A DNA stretch of 44,033 nucleotides from Phenylobacterium sp. (GTDB taxonomy: Bacteria > Pseudomonadota > Alphaproteobacteria > Caulobacterales > Caulobacteraceae): the NCBI RefSeq assembly GCF_020253645.1, contig NZ_JADCBG010000030.1, forward strand, positions 1 through 44,033. Reading direction: 5' to 3'. The translations under genes and the position numbers were made by a program. Numbering within the stretch: the stretch's first letter is position 1; every line of letters starts with the position of its first letter. The notes beneath the pieces are model-generated. The model was given only the letters and a program-made list of their open reading frames with translations, ran no database searches and was not told where the DNA came from. Shown in pieces: positions 7,006-16,306 of the stretch.

Positions 7006-7995
7006 GTGGCGGTTAACCATCAGCAATCGGAAGCAGCCTCACGCGGCGCACGCATGTTGCGCACCGCACTGGGGCCTGCAATCGCCCGATTCATGGAAGA
7101 CCCCGCGATCGTCGAGGTCATGCTCAACCCGGATGGGCGGCTCTGGGTAGACCGGCTCTCTGACGGACTGTCCGATACGGGAGAGCGACTTTCGGCGGCC
7201 GATGGCGAACGCATCGTCCGCCTCGTCGCCCACCATGTCGGCGCCGAGGTGCATGACCGTCGGCCGCGCGTCTCGGCCGAGCTCCCCGAAACCGGCGAGC
7301 GCTTCGAGGGCCTGCTGCCGCCAGTCGTGACGGCTCCGGTTTTCGCGATCCGCAAGCCCGCCGTCGCCGTCTTCACGCTCGACGACTATGTCGCCGCGGG
7401 CATCATGACGGCAGACCAGGCCGCCATTCTCCGGCAGGCGGTCGCATCGCGCGCCAACATCCTCGTGGCCGGCGGAACCAGCACCGGCAAGACCACCCTG
7501 ACCAATGCTCTGCTGGCCGAGGTCGCGAAGACGACCGACCGCGTCATCGTCATCGAAGACACACGCGAGTTGCAATGCCGGGCGCAGAACATCGTCGCCA
7601 TGCGCACCAAGGACGGCGTCGCGACGCTGTCCGACCTGGTGCGCTCGTCGCTGCGGCTGCGGCCGGATCGGATCCCGATCGGCGAGGTGCGTGGGTCAGA
7701 GGCGCTCGATCTCCTGAAGGCCTGGGGCACCGGCCATCCCGGCGGGATCGGCACGATTCACGCGGGCACTGCGCTCGGCGCGCTACGCCGCCTTGAACAG
7801 CTCATCCAGGAAGCCGTCGTCACCGTCCCCCGGGCGTTGATCGCCGAGACCATCGACCTCGTCGCCGTTCTCTCCGGCCGCGGTGCCGCGCGGCGCCTCG
7901 CCGAACTCGCCCGCGTCGACGGGCTCGCAGCGGGCACCGACTACCGCCTTTCCCCTGCAACCCAGCCTCCAGCCCCACAAGGAGATCCCGCATGA
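7006..7995 (+). CDS. trbB: TrbB, conjugal transfer secretion ATPase (VirB11 family)
   Basis: 329 residues. Seen: N-terminal VirB11-type domain ([14 protein letters not shown]), Walker A GGTSTGKT near residues 155-162, Asp-box VIEDTREL, Walker B-like [12 protein letters not shown], and the His box [12 protein letters not shown]. Known: a hexameric cytoplasmic ATPase that powers assembly and substrate transfer in the P-type type IV secretion system. The GTG at 7006 has an upstream ACGGGGAC; ATG 7054 is a less likely alternative. First gene of the trb operon here; its stop overlaps the trbC start in an ATGA. The promoter region is unusual because a foreign reverse-strand operon lies directly upstream. 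Confidence 0.96.
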   Translation: MAVNHQQSEAASRGARMLRTALGPAIARFMEDPAIVEVMLNPDGRLWVDRLSDGLSDTGERLSAADGERIVRLVAHHVGAEVHDRRPRVSAELPETGERFEGLLPPVVTAPVFAIRKPAVAVFTLDDYVAAGIMTADQAAILRQAVASRANILVAGGTSTGKTTLTNALLAEVAKTTDRVIVIEDTRELQCRAQNIVAMRTKDGVATLSDLVRSSLRLRPDRIPIGEVRGSEALDLLKAWGTGHPGGIGTIHAGTALGALRRLEQLIQEAVVTVPRALIAETIDLVAVLSGRGAARRLAELARVDGLAAGTDYRLSPATQPPAPQGDPA

Positions 7996-8324
7996 TCCGA
8001 CACATCGCGCGCGGCCGCCAGCGCCTCGCGACCGCCGCCACGGCGCTGGCCCTGAGCTTTCTTCTAGCGCCCGCTGCTCATGCATCCGGCTCTTCCATGC
8101 CTTGGGAAGCGCCGCTGCAGTCCATACTCCAGTCGATAGAGGGTCCGGTCGCCAAGATCATCGCGGTCATCATCATCATCGTCACCGGCCTGACGCTGGC
8201 GTTCGGCGATACGAGCGGGGGATTTCGCCGCCTCATCCAGATCGTCTTCGGCCTGTCGATCGCCTTCGCGGCGTCCAGCTTCTTCCTGTCGTTCTTCTCG
8301 TTCGGCGGCGGGGCGCTCGTCTGA
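7992..8324 (+). CDS. trbC: TrbC, conjugative pilin precursor (VirB2 family)
   Basis: 110 residues. Seen: a long signal peptide (basic RHIARGRQR, hydrophobic stretch, AHA cleavage-like site near residue 31), a short loop, then two hydrophobic segments (IIAVIIIIVTGLTLAF and IVFGLSIAFAASSFFLSFF) with a basic turn between them. This is the VirB2/TrbC pilin layout. Known: the processed, often cyclised peptide forms the conjugation pilus. Overlaps trbB by four bases and trbD by one (TGATG), consistent with a translationally coupled operon. Confidence 0.95.
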   Translation: MIRHIARGRQRLATAATALALSFLLAPAAHASGSSMPWEAPLQSILQSIEGPVAKIIAVIIIIVTGLTLAFGDTSGGFRRLIQIVFGLSIAFAASSFFLSFFSFGGGALV

Positions 8325-8605
8325 TGGCGGGCCTCCTGCATCATCCCGATGAGGTCGCGGGCTTCTCGGTTCCGGTCCACCGCGCGCTGACCGAACATAT
8401 CCTGCTGGGCGGCGCACCGCGCAGCATCGCCATCATGAACGGCACGCTCGCCGGTGCTGTCGGTCTCGGCTTGCGGCTGTGGCTGGTCGGTCTCCTCATC
8501 TGGGCGATCGGCCATTTCGCCGCCGTCTGGGCAGCAAAGCGCGATCCGCTCTTTGTCGAAGTGGGCCGCCGGCATCTGCGCATTCCGGGTCATCTCGCGG
8601 TCTGA
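8324..8605 (+). CDS. trbD: TrbD, type IV secretion inner-membrane protein (VirB3 family)
   Basis: 93 residues starting at the ATG of the TGATG shared with trbC. Seen: N-terminal VPVHRALTEHILLGG, typical of VirB3/TrbD, one to two hydrophobic segments (GAVGLGLRLWLVGLLIWAIGHFAAVW), then a charged C-terminal tail (KRDPLFVEVGRRHLR). Known: a small inner-membrane partner of the VirB4/TrbE ATPase, sometimes fused to it; here it is separate and lies 9 bp ahead of trbE. A longer open frame beginning at 7883 is only read-through of other frames. Confidence 0.94.
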   Translation: MAGLLHHPDEVAGFSVPVHRALTEHILLGGAPRSIAIMNGTLAGAVGLGLRLWLVGLLIWAIGHFAAVWAAKRDPLFVEVGRRHLRIPGHLAV

Positions 8606-8614
8606 GGCGCGGCC

Positions 8615-11053
8615 ATGATGAACCTCGCCGAATATCGCCGCACCGCGACCCGCCTCGCTGATTTCCTGCCCTGGGCGGCGCTGGTTGGCGAAGGGGTCGT
8701 GCTCAACAAGGATGGCAGCTTCCAGCGTAGCGCGCGCTTCCGTGGTCCCGATCTCGACTCTGCTGTGGCCGCCGAACTGGTCGCCGTCGCCGGTCGCCTC
8801 AACAACGCCTTCCGACGTCTGGGCTCGGGCTGGGCGATCTTCGTCGAAGCGCAGCGTCACGAGGCCGCCTCCTATCCGGCAAGCCGCTTCGCCGATGCCG
8901 CCTCCGCCCTCGTCGATGCCGAGCGCAAGGCCGACTTCGAGGAAGCCGGCGCGCATTACGAGTCGAGCTACTTCCTGACCTTCCTCTATCTCCCGCCCGC
9001 CGAGGATGCCGCGCGGGCGGAGACCTGGCTCTACGAGGGCCGCCAACAGTCCGGCGTCGATCCCCATGAAGCCCTCGCGGCTTTCATTGACCGCACCAAC
9101 CGGGTCCTCCAGCTCGTCGAAGGGTTCATGCCGGAATGCCGGTGGCTCGATGACGGCGAGACCCTGACCTACCTGCACGCGACAGTGTCCACGAAGCGCC
9201 ACCGCGTGCGCGTTCCGGAAACGCCGATCTACCTCGATGCGCTTCTCGCCGATGAGCCGCTGACCGGCGGCCTTGAGCCGCGGCTCGGCGCCGCCCATCT
9301 GCGCGTGCTGACGATCAACGGCTTTCCGACGGCGACGACCCCAGGGATTCTCGACGATCTCAACCGGCTCGCCTTTCCCTACCGCTGGTCCACGCGGGCG
9401 ATCCTCCTCGACAAGACGGACGCCACCAAGCTGCTGACGCGCATCCGGCGGCAGTGGTTCGCCAAGCGCAAGTCGATCGCCGCGATCCTGAAGGAGGTGA
9501 TGACCAACGAGGCATCCGCGCTCGTCGATACGGACGCTGCGAACAAGGCGGCCGATGCCGACATGGCCTTACAGGAGCTAGGAGCCGACTATGCCGGTCA
9601 GGCCTATGTGACCGCCACCGTCACCGTCTGGGATGCCGATCCGCGCACCGCCGACGAGAAGCTGCGCCTCGTGGAAAAGGTGATCCAGGGCCGCGACTTC
9701 ACCGCGATGTCCGAGACGATCAACGCCGTCGATGCCTGGCTCGGTTCGCTGCCCGGCCATGTCTACGCCAACGTCCGGCAGCCACCGATCTCAACCCTTA
9801 ACCTCGCCCACATGATTCCGCTCTCGGCGGTCTGGGCCGGGCCGGAACGGGACGAGCATTTCGGTGCGCCGCCGCTGCTTTACGGCAAGACCGAAGGCAG
9901 CACGCCGTTTCGCTTTTCGCTGCATGTCGGCGACGTCGGCCACACGCTGGTCGTCGGGCCGACCGGCGCTGGCAAGTCCGTGCTGCTCGCGCTCATCGCG
10001 CTTCAATTTCGGCGCTATCCGGATGCACAAGTCTTCGCCTTCGACTTCGGCGGCTCGATCCGGGCGGCCGCGCTGGCGATGGGGGGCGACTGGCACGACC
10101 TCGGCGGCAGCCTGACGGACGGCGCCGCGTCGTCGGTGTCCCTTCAGCCGCTCGCGCGCGTTCACGAGACCCACGAGCGCGCATGGGCAGCCGACTGGAT
10201 CGCCGCCATCCTTGCCCGCGAGGGCGTCACGATCACGCCGGAGGTGAAAGAACATCTCTGGACAGCGCTGACTTCGCTGGCGTCTGCGCCGGTCCCCGAG
10301 CGCACCCTGACAGGCCTTGCCGTCCTCCTTCAGTCGAACGATCTGAAGCAGGCGCTGAGACCCTATTGTGTGGGCGGTGCCTACGGACGGCTGCTGGACG
10401 CCGAAGGCGAGCAGCTAGGGGAAGCTGCGGTCCAGGCCTTTGAAACCGAAGGGCTGATCGGCGGCGGCGCGGCGCCGGCCGTCCTTGCGTATCTTTTCCA
10501 TCGGATCGGCGACCGTCTGGATGGACGGCCCACGCTCCTGATCGTCGACGAAGGCTGGCTCGCGCTCGACGATGACGGCTTCGCGGCGCAACTGCGCGAA
10601 TGGCTGAAGACGCTGCGCAAGAAGAACGCGTCCGTCGTCTTCGCCACGCAATCGCTGGCCGACATCGATGGGAGCGCGATCGCTCCGGCCATCATCGAAA
10701 GCTGCCAGACGCGCCTGCTGCTGCCGAACGAACGCGCGATCGGGCCCCAGATCACCACGATCTATCGACGCTTCGGCTTGAACGACCGCCAGATCGAGAT
10801 CCTCAGCCGGGCCACGCCCAAGCGCGACTATTATTGCCAGTCGCGACGCGGCAACCGGCTGTTCGAGCTGGGGCTCTCCGAAGTCGCCCTCGCGCTTTGT
10901 GCGGCATCCTCGAAAGCTGATCAGGCCGCCATCGAGGCGATCCTCGCCGAGCATGGCCGCGACGGCTTCCTGCCGGCCTGGCTGCGCGCCCGCGATGTCG
11001 GATGGGCCGCCGACCTCATCCCCGATCTCACCAACCTGGAGCCCAAGCCATGA
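8615..11053 (+). CDS. trbE: TrbE, conjugal transfer ATPase (VirB4 family)
   Basis: 812 residues, full length for TrbE. Seen: CagE/TrbE/VirB N-terminal domain in the first 400 residues, Walker A GPTGAGKS at 448-455, Walker B LLIVDEGW near 640, and the motif VFATQSLADI after it. Known: the largest ATPase of the transfer apparatus, at the inner membrane, needed for pilus assembly and DNA transfer. Its stop overlaps the trbJ start (ATGATG). No frameshift or missing motif is seen. Confidence 0.97.
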   Translation: MMNLAEYRRTATRLADFLPWAALVGEGVVLNKDGSFQRSARFRGPDLDSAVAAELVAVAGRLNNAFRRLGSGWAIFVEAQRHEAASYPASRFADAASALVDAERKADFEEAGAHYESSYFLTFLYLPPAEDAARAETWLYEGRQQSGVDPHEALAAFIDRTNRVLQLVEGFMPECRWLDDGETLTYLHATVSTKRHRVRVPETPIYLDALLADEPLTGGLEPRLGAAHLRVLTINGFPTATTPGILDDLNRLAFPYRWSTRAILLDKTDATKLLTRIRRQWFAKRKSIAAILKEVMTNEASALVDTDAANKAADADMALQELGADYAGQAYVTATVTVWDADPRTADEKLRLVEKVIQGRDFTAMSETINAVDAWLGSLPGHVYANVRQPPISTLNLAHMIPLSAVWAGPERDEHFGAPPLLYGKTEGSTPFRFSLHVGDVGHTLVVGPTGAGKSVLLALIALQFRRYPDAQVFAFDFGGSIRAAALAMGGDWHDLGGSLTDGAASSVSLQPLARVHETHERAWAADWIAAILAREGVTITPEVKEHLWTALTSLASAPVPERTLTGLAVLLQSNDLKQALRPYCVGGAYGRLLDAEGEQLGEAAVQAFETEGLIGGGAAPAVLAYLFHRIGDRLDGRPTLLIVDEGWLALDDDGFAAQLREWLKTLRKKNASVVFATQSLADIDGSAIAPAIIESCQTRLLLPNERAIGPQITTIYRRFGLNDRQIEILSRATPKRDYYCQSRRGNRLFELGLSEVALALCAASSKADQAAIEAILAEHGRDGFLPAWLRARDVGWAADLIPDLTNLEPKP

Positions 11054-11811
11054 TGATCCGACGCTCTCGCGCGGCGCTGTTCGCCGCAACCATCCTGTCG
11101 ATGCCCGTGGCCTTCTCGCCGGTATTCGTCACCCCGGCTGCGGCGCAGTGGGTCGTTTATGATCCGACCAACTACGTCCAGAATGTCCTGTCGGCCGCGC
11201 GGGCACTCGAGCAGATCAACAACCAGATCCAGAGCCTTCAGAACGAGGCGCAGATGCTGATCAACCAGGCCCGCAATCTCGCGAGCCTGCCCTATTCCTC
11301 GCTTCAGCAACTCCAGCAATCGGTGCAGCGCACGCAAGCGCTTCTGGGTCAGGCACAGCGCATCGCCTTCGACGTGCAGCAGATCGATCAGGCCTTCCAG
11401 AGCCAGTACGGCAACATCTCGCTGTCGACCTCGGATCAGCGGCTCGTCGCCGATGCTCGCTCGCGCTGGCAGAACACAGTCGGCGGCCTTCAGGACGCAC
11501 TCCGCGTGCAGGCCGGTGTCGTCGGCAACATCGACACCAACCGCGCCGAGATGGCGGCTCTGGTCGGGCAGAGCCAGGGCGCGACCGGCGCGCTTCAGGC
11601 GACCCAAGCAGGCAACCAGCTGCTCGCATTGCAGGCGCAGCAACTCGCAGACCTGGTCGCGGTCGTCGCCGCCAACGGCCGAGCGCAGGCGCTTGTCGAT
11701 GCCGAGCGGGCCGCTGCCGCCGAACAGGGTCGTGAACAGCGCCGCCGGTTCCTGACCCCGGGGTCCGGCTATCAGCCCGGCAACGCCCGGATGTTCCCGA
11801 ACGGCAACTGA
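11050..11811 (+). CDS. trbJ: TrbJ, periplasmic type IV secretion protein (VirB5-like)
   Basis: 253 residues. Seen: a signal peptide (MMIRRSR, hydrophobic stretch, cleavage near PAAAQW at about 34-36), then a long glutamine-rich, mostly helical region (QINNQIQSLQNEAQMLINQ) of the kind seen in TrbJ/VirB5, and a C-terminal region ending PGSGYQPGNARMF. Known: a minor pilus or tip component. ATG 11050 overlaps the trbE stop; the second ATG at 11053 is an equal alternative. trbK follows after 10 bp. Confidence 0.95.
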   Translation: MMIRRSRAALFAATILSMPVAFSPVFVTPAAAQWVVYDPTNYVQNVLSAARALEQINNQIQSLQNEAQMLINQARNLASLPYSSLQQLQQSVQRTQALLGQAQRIAFDVQQIDQAFQSQYGNISLSTSDQRLVADARSRWQNTVGGLQDALRVQAGVVGNIDTNRAEMAALVGQSQGATGALQATQAGNQLLALQAQQLADLVAVVAANGRAQALVDAERAAAAEQGREQRRRFLTPGSGYQPGNARMFPNGN

Positions 11812-11821
11812 GGGCGGCGGG

Positions 11822-12103
11822 ATGGACGGCAAGACGCTGGCCCGCGTGGGCGCGATCATCTTCGTCTCTGTTGCGATCACGGCAACGGCGATCGAGATGA
11901 GCCGGAAGGAGGAAAGGCCAGCAATTCGGCCGACGCCCGTGCTTGAGGAGGCGGCGGACCCGCTGCGCGAAGGCCAGCGTCGCTGCCAGCAGATGGGGGA
12001 AGCCGCGGCTCGGGACAGCGAGTGTCTGCGCATCTGGGCCGAAACCCGCGACCGTTTCCTTGGCACCCGCACCGCGCCTGGACGCGCCGACGAAGGGCGG
12101 TGA
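11822..12103 (+). CDS. TrbK-alt, putative entry exclusion protein
   Basis: 93 residues. Seen: one N-terminal membrane segment (VGAIIFVSVAITATAIEM) and a soluble charged domain with two cysteines (RRCQQMG and DSECLRIW) that could form a disulfide. The length, position between trbJ and trbL and cysteine pair match the proteins called TrbK-alt. Known: RP4 TrbK is a lipoprotein that stops redundant transfer into cells already carrying the element; the alternative form has no lipobox and its role is assumed by position. trbL starts 3 bp after its stop. Confidence 0.85.
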   Translation: MDGKTLARVGAIIFVSVAITATAIEMSRKEERPAIRPTPVLEEAADPLREGQRRCQQMGEAAARDSECLRIWAETRDRFLGTRTAPGRADEGR

Positions 12104-12106
12104 GCC

Positions 12107-13447
12107 ATGGGCGGCAGCGGCGTCATCGACAATTTCCTCGGGGTCTTCACCTCCTACATCGACAGCGGGTTCGGCCTGCTCGGCGGCGAGGTGGCGTTCA
12201 TCGCGACGACGCTGATCGTCATCGACGTCACGCTGGCCGCCCTGTTCTGGAGTTGGGGCGCAGATGACGACATCATCGCGCGTCTTGTGAAGAAGACGCT
12301 GTTTGTGGGCGTCTTTGCCTACATCATCGGCAACTGGAACAACCTCGCGCGGATCGTCTTCGAAAGCTTCGCAGGCCTCGGACTTCAGGCGTCTGGCACC
12401 GGGTTTTCCATCCAGGACCTGATGCGCCCGGGCCGGGTCGCGCAGACGGGTCTCGATGCAGCAAGGCCGCTGCTCGAATCCATCTCAAACCTGATGGGCT
12501 GGATCGCCTTCTTCGAAAACTTCATCCAGATCGCCTGCCTGCTCTTCGCCTGGGCGCTGGTGCTGCTCGCCTTCTTCATCCTCGCCATCCAGCTCTTCAT
12601 CACGCTGATCGAATTCAAGCTGACCACCCTGGCCGGCTTTGTCCTGATCCCGTTCGGCCTGTTCGGGAAGACCGCCTTCATGGCCGAGCGCGTGCTGGGC
12701 AACGTCATCTCGTCAGGGATCAAGGTACTGGTGCTCGCCGTCATCATCGGCATCGGCTCGACTCTGTTCAGTCAGTTCACGGCAGGATTCGGCGGTCAGC
12801 CACCGACCATCGACGACGCGATGGCCGTCGTTTTGGCGGCGCTGTCGCTTCTCGGTCTCGGCATCTTTGGTCCGGGTATCGCCAACGGCATCGTTTCCGG
12901 CGGCCCGCAACTTGGCGCAGGCTCCGCCATCGGCACCGGCCTCGTCGCGGGCGGCACAGCCATGGCTGCCGGTGGCGCGGCCGGGCTCGCCCTGCGCGGT
13001 GGCGCCAGCGCCATTTCCGGCGGCGCCGCTGCCGTGCGCGGTGGGGCCACCGCGGCGGGTGCCGCCTCCGCTGCCTACAGTCTCGGCTCCCTCGGCCAGT
13101 CGGGTGCCGCCGGCGTCGCGTCGGGCCTCGGCGGAGTCGCACGAGCGGCCGGCGGCGCAGCAGCCTCTCCGCTGCGCCGGGCCGCGCAAAGCGTTCGCTC
13201 CAGCTTCGCCGACGGCGTCAAGACCGGCTTTGGCGCCACCGGCGGCTCCTCGAGCATGGGAACGGTTGCGAATGATGCCGCACCGGCTGCGACAGGCTCT
13301 GCCGCCAACCCGCCGGCTTGGGCGCAGCGCATGCGGCGTGGGCAGACCATGAGCCACGGCGTCACGCTCGCGGCACACGCGATCCGATCGGGCGACAGCC
13401 ATGGCGGCGGCTCTTCCATCAATCTCTCCGGAGGCGACCGCACATGA
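12107..13447 (+). CDS. trbL: TrbL, polytopic inner-membrane transfer protein (VirB6 family)
   Basis: 446 residues. Seen: an N-terminal IDNFLGVFTSYIDSGFGLL segment, about six hydrophobic segments within the first 270 residues (for example LFAWALVLLAFFILAIQLFI and VLVLAVIIGIGSTLFSQF), then an Ala/Gly/Ser-rich low-complexity tail of roughly 170 residues. This is the usual TrbL/VirB6 layout. Known: the inner-membrane channel component of the type IV secretion system. Its stop overlaps the trbF start (ATGA). Confidence 0.95.
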   Translation: MGGSGVIDNFLGVFTSYIDSGFGLLGGEVAFIATTLIVIDVTLAALFWSWGADDDIIARLVKKTLFVGVFAYIIGNWNNLARIVFESFAGLGLQASGTGFSIQDLMRPGRVAQTGLDAARPLLESISNLMGWIAFFENFIQIACLLFAWALVLLAFFILAIQLFITLIEFKLTTLAGFVLIPFGLFGKTAFMAERVLGNVISSGIKVLVLAVIIGIGSTLFSQFTAGFGGQPPTIDDAMAVVLAALSLLGLGIFGPGIANGIVSGGPQLGAGSAIGTGLVAGGTAMAAGGAAGLALRGGASAISGGAAAVRGGATAAGAASAAYSLGSLGQSGAAGVASGLGGVARAAGGAAASPLRRAAQSVRSSFADGVKTGFGATGGSSSMGTVANDAAPAATGSAANPPAWAQRMRRGQTMSHGVTLAAHAIRSGDSHGGGSSINLSGGDRT

Positions 13448-14133
13448 GCTTCTTCAAGCGACCCGCAACCCACTATGGAAAGACGCCCGGCCCCGAGACG
13501 CCATATCAGCGCGCGGCGCAGATCTGGGACGATCGGATCGGCTCAGCGCGTGTCCAGGCCCGAAACTGGCGGCTAATGGCCTTCGGCTGCCTGATCCTCT
13601 CCGCCGGCTTCGCTGCCGCGCTCGTCTGGCAGTCGGCGCGCGGGACCATCGTCCCGTGGGTGGTGCAGGTCGACAATCTCGGCCAGGCGCAGGCGGTCGC
13701 GCCAGCGCAGGCCGACTATCGCCCCACCGACCCGCAGGTGGCCTGGCATCTGGCGCGGTTCATCGAGCAGGTCCGCTCGATCCCGGCCGACGCCATCGTC
13801 GTGCGGCAAAATTGGCTCCGCGCCTATGAATTCACGACCGACCGCGGCGCGGCCGCCCTCAACGACTATGCCCGCGCCAACGACCCCTTTACCCGCGTCG
13901 GCAAGCAGCAGGTGTCGGTCGAAGTGTCGAGCGTGATCCGCGCTTCGCCCGACAGCTTCCGCGTCGCGTGGACTGAACGCCAGTACGAGAACGGCCAGCT
14001 TTCCACCACACAGCGCTGGACGGCGATCCTGACCATCGTGATCCAGCCCCCGCGCGACGCCGAGCGGCTGCGAGCCAACCCGCTCGGAATCTATGTTAAC
14101 GCCATCAACTGGTCGCGGGAGATGGGGCAATGA
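13444..14133 (+). CDS. trbF: TrbF, inner-membrane bridge protein (VirB8 family)
   Basis: 229 residues from the ATG overlapping the trbL stop. Seen: a cytoplasmic N-terminus (FFKRPATHYGKTPGPETPYQ), one membrane segment (LMAFGCLILSAGFAAALVW), then a periplasmic NTF2-like VirB8 domain ending NPLGIYVNAINWSREM, a hallmark of the family. Known: a scaffold linking the inner-membrane and outer-membrane parts of the secretion channel. An upstream in-frame extension to 13318 lies within trbL and is not credible. Overlaps trbG by four bases. Confidence 0.96.
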   Translation: MSFFKRPATHYGKTPGPETPYQRAAQIWDDRIGSARVQARNWRLMAFGCLILSAGFAAALVWQSARGTIVPWVVQVDNLGQAQAVAPAQADYRPTDPQVAWHLARFIEQVRSIPADAIVVRQNWLRAYEFTTDRGAAALNDYARANDPFTRVGKQQVSVEVSSVIRASPDSFRVAWTERQYENGQLSTTQRWTAILTIVIQPPRDAERLRANPLGIYVNAINWSREMGQ

Positions 14134-15110
14134 GAGATCATCTCCGTCGACCCGCTCGTTATGGCTTCCGTACATCCGGCTCTGCGCTTTTGCTGATTTC
14201 CGGATTGGCGCTCGCCGGCTGCGCGACCAACCGGCCGCCACAGATTAGCTACGACGCTGAGGTGCCGCCGCTTCCCCCTGTGCCGGCCGCCGTCACCGAG
14301 GCGCCACCAAGGCCGCTTCACACACCGCCGGCCTGGACACCCGCGCGCGGTGGCGCTGCCGCGGGGTCGCCGACAGGTCGTGTCGAGAATGCCAATGCCG
14401 CCGCGCGGGTCGAGCCGCGCCGCGAGGGCTATTACAACTCGATCCAGATCTACCCCTGGAGCGAGGGCGCGCTCTATCAGGTCTATGCCGCACCCGGGCA
14501 GATCACCAACATCGCGCTGGAGCCTGGCGAAAACCTGACGGGCGCCGGACCGATCGCTGCGGGCGACACGGCGCGCTGGATCATCGGCGACACAGAGAGC
14601 GGATCCGGCATCACCCGTCGCGTCCATGTTCTTGTGAAGCCGACACGGCCGGACATCACGACGAATCTGGTCATCACCACCGACCGGCGCATCTACATGA
14701 TCGAGCTGCGCTCGGGCGAACGCCCCTATATGCCCGCCGTCGCCTGGGCCTATCCGCAGCCGCCCGCCTCGCAGAGACAGGCAGTGCCCGCTACGCCAGT
14801 GATCCCAGCCGTTGCGGCACGGAACTATCGCTACGGCCTCACGGGCGACACGCCGCCGTGGCGGCCGCTCTCGGTCTACGACGACGGGCGCCGCGTCTAT
14901 GTCGAGTTCCCGCGCGGGATCGTTCAGGGCGAGATGCCGCCGCTCTTCGTCATCGGCGCCGATGGCGAACCGCAGATCGCCAACAGCCGGATCCACCAGA
15001 ACATCCTGATCGTCGACCGCCTGTTCGGCGCCGCCGAGCTCCGTCTCGGCAGTGGCGAGCGCCAGCAGACGGTCCGGATCGTTCGCACCGATGGGAGGCC
15101 CGCGTCATGA
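14130..15110 (+). CDS. trbG: TrbG, outer-membrane channel lipoprotein (VirB9 family)
   Basis: 326 residues. Seen: a lipoprotein signal with lipobox LAGC (hydrophobic segment then Cys near residue 31), a proline-rich linker (PPLPPVPAAV), and the VirB9/CagX domain with YYNSIQIYPWSEGALYQVY and a C-terminal NILIVDRLFGAAELRLG. Known: with TrbI it forms the core complex spanning the periplasm and outer membrane. The presence of a lipobox suggests it is itself lipid-anchored. Both ends overlap neighbours in ATGA. Confidence 0.96.
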   Translation: MRDHLRRPARYGFRTSGSALLLISGLALAGCATNRPPQISYDAEVPPLPPVPAAVTEAPPRPLHTPPAWTPARGGAAAGSPTGRVENANAAARVEPRREGYYNSIQIYPWSEGALYQVYAAPGQITNIALEPGENLTGAGPIAAGDTARWIIGDTESGSGITRRVHVLVKPTRPDITTNLVITTDRRIYMIELRSGERPYMPAVAWAYPQPPASQRQAVPATPVIPAVAARNYRYGLTGDTPPWRPLSVYDDGRRVYVEFPRGIVQGEMPPLFVIGADGEPQIANSRIHQNILIVDRLFGAAELRLGSGERQQTVRIVRTDGRPAS

Positions 15111-16306
15111 GCGAACGCGATACGCAGGGCGAAGTCGACGCACCGCTGGTCGGCACACACTCCGGCGACGCCGCTGCGCCCATGCGGCTGCGCGCCGAAC
15201 CGCCCCAGGTCACCCGACTCTCGCGCAAGGTCCTGGGAGGCATAAGTCTCGTTGCCGCCCTCGGGGTCGGTGGCGCGCTCATCTATGCGCTTCAGACACG
15301 CAGTATCGGCCCGGGCAGTGAGGAGCTCTACTCCACGCAAAACCGACGAACTGCAGACGGGCTTGCAGGCCTGCCACGCGACTATACCGGCCCGGTGCTC
15401 GGGCCTCCGTTGCCCGGGGATCTCGGACGCCCCATTCTTGACGCGCAGAACCGCGGCCAGCCCGTCACACCGCCGATGGCGGCAGCGCCCGCCGTCGATC
15501 CGGTCGAGCAGCGCAGGCGCGCGGAGGAAGAAGCGGCCCGAACAAGCCGCGTCTTCTTCCAGACCGAGGCGCGCGTCGCAGCTCCGATTGGCACAGTTGG
15601 CGGACCGGGCAACCCGAGCCTGACTGGGCTGGGTCTTCCGGGCCAGCCAGGTGCACTCACGGCACAGGATCGCCAGCTCGCATTCCTGAATGCGGGCGTG
15701 GACCGCCGCACGGTTTCGCCGGATCGCGTCGTCGGGCCGGCATCGCCCTATGTCCTCCAGACCGGCTCCGTCATCCCCGCGGCGCTGATCACCGGCATCC
15801 GGTCTGACCTCCCGGGCCAGATCACCGCGCAGGTGACGGAGCATGTCTACGACAGCCCAACCGGGCGCATCCTGCTTGTGCCGCAGGGCACGCGACTGAT
15901 CGGCGAGTACAGCAACGACGTCGGCTTCGGTCAGCGCCGGGTGCTGCTCGTCTGGAAGCGGCTCATCCTCCCGAACGGCCGTTCGATCGTCCTGGAACGT
16001 CAGCCCGGAGCCGACGCACAGGGTTATGCGGGGCTTCAAGATGGCGTCGATTATCACTGGTGGGATCTCGCCAAGGCAGCCGGCCTTTCGACCCTGTTAT
16101 CCGTCGGCGCCGAACTGGCCGTCGACGATCAGGATCGGCTGCTCCGGGCGATCCGGAACGGTGCGCAGGACACGATCAACGACGCCGGCCAGCAGATCAT
16201 CCGACGGCAGCTCAATGTCGCGCCGACCCTCACAATCCGGCCGGGATTTCCCGTGCGCGTCATTGTCACCCGCGACCTCGTGCTCGAACCTTATGGAGGG
16301 TTCTGA
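15107..16306 (+). CDS. trbI: TrbI, channel core protein (VirB10 family)
   Basis: 399 residues from the ATG overlapping the trbG stop. Seen: a cytoplasmic N-terminus, one membrane segment (VLGGISLVAALGVGGALIYAL), a proline-rich periplasmic linker, then the VirB10/TrbI C-terminal domain with YVLQTGSVIPAALITGI, VPQGTRLIGEY and RPGFPVRVIVTRDL. Known: it spans both membranes and couples ATPase energy to channel opening. The frame extends upstream to 14858 only inside trbG. The stop overlaps the DUF2274 start (TGATG). Confidence 0.97.
   Translation: MSERDTQGEVDAPLVGTHSGDAAAPMRLRAEPPQVTRLSRKVLGGISLVAALGVGGALIYALQTRSIGPGSEELYSTQNRRTADGLAGLPRDYTGPVLGPPLPGDLGRPILDAQNRGQPVTPPMAAAPAVDPVEQRRRAEEEAARTSRVFFQTEARVAAPIGTVGGPGNPSLTGLGLPGQPGALTAQDRQLAFLNAGVDRRTVSPDRVVGPASPYVLQTGSVIPAALITGIRSDLPGQITAQVTEHVYDSPTGRILLVPQGTRLIGEYSNDVGFGQRRVLLVWKRLILPNGRSIVLERQPGADAQGYAGLQDGVDYHWWDLAKAAGLSTLLSVGAELAVDDQDRLLRAIRNGAQDTINDAGQQIIRRQLNVAPTLTIRPGFPVRVIVTRDLVLEPYGGF

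Noticed and set aside
12917-13440. Repeat-like GC-rich stretch in trbL
   Set aside because: It encodes the Ala/Gly/Ser-rich tail usual for TrbL/VirB6 proteins, so it needs no separate explanation.
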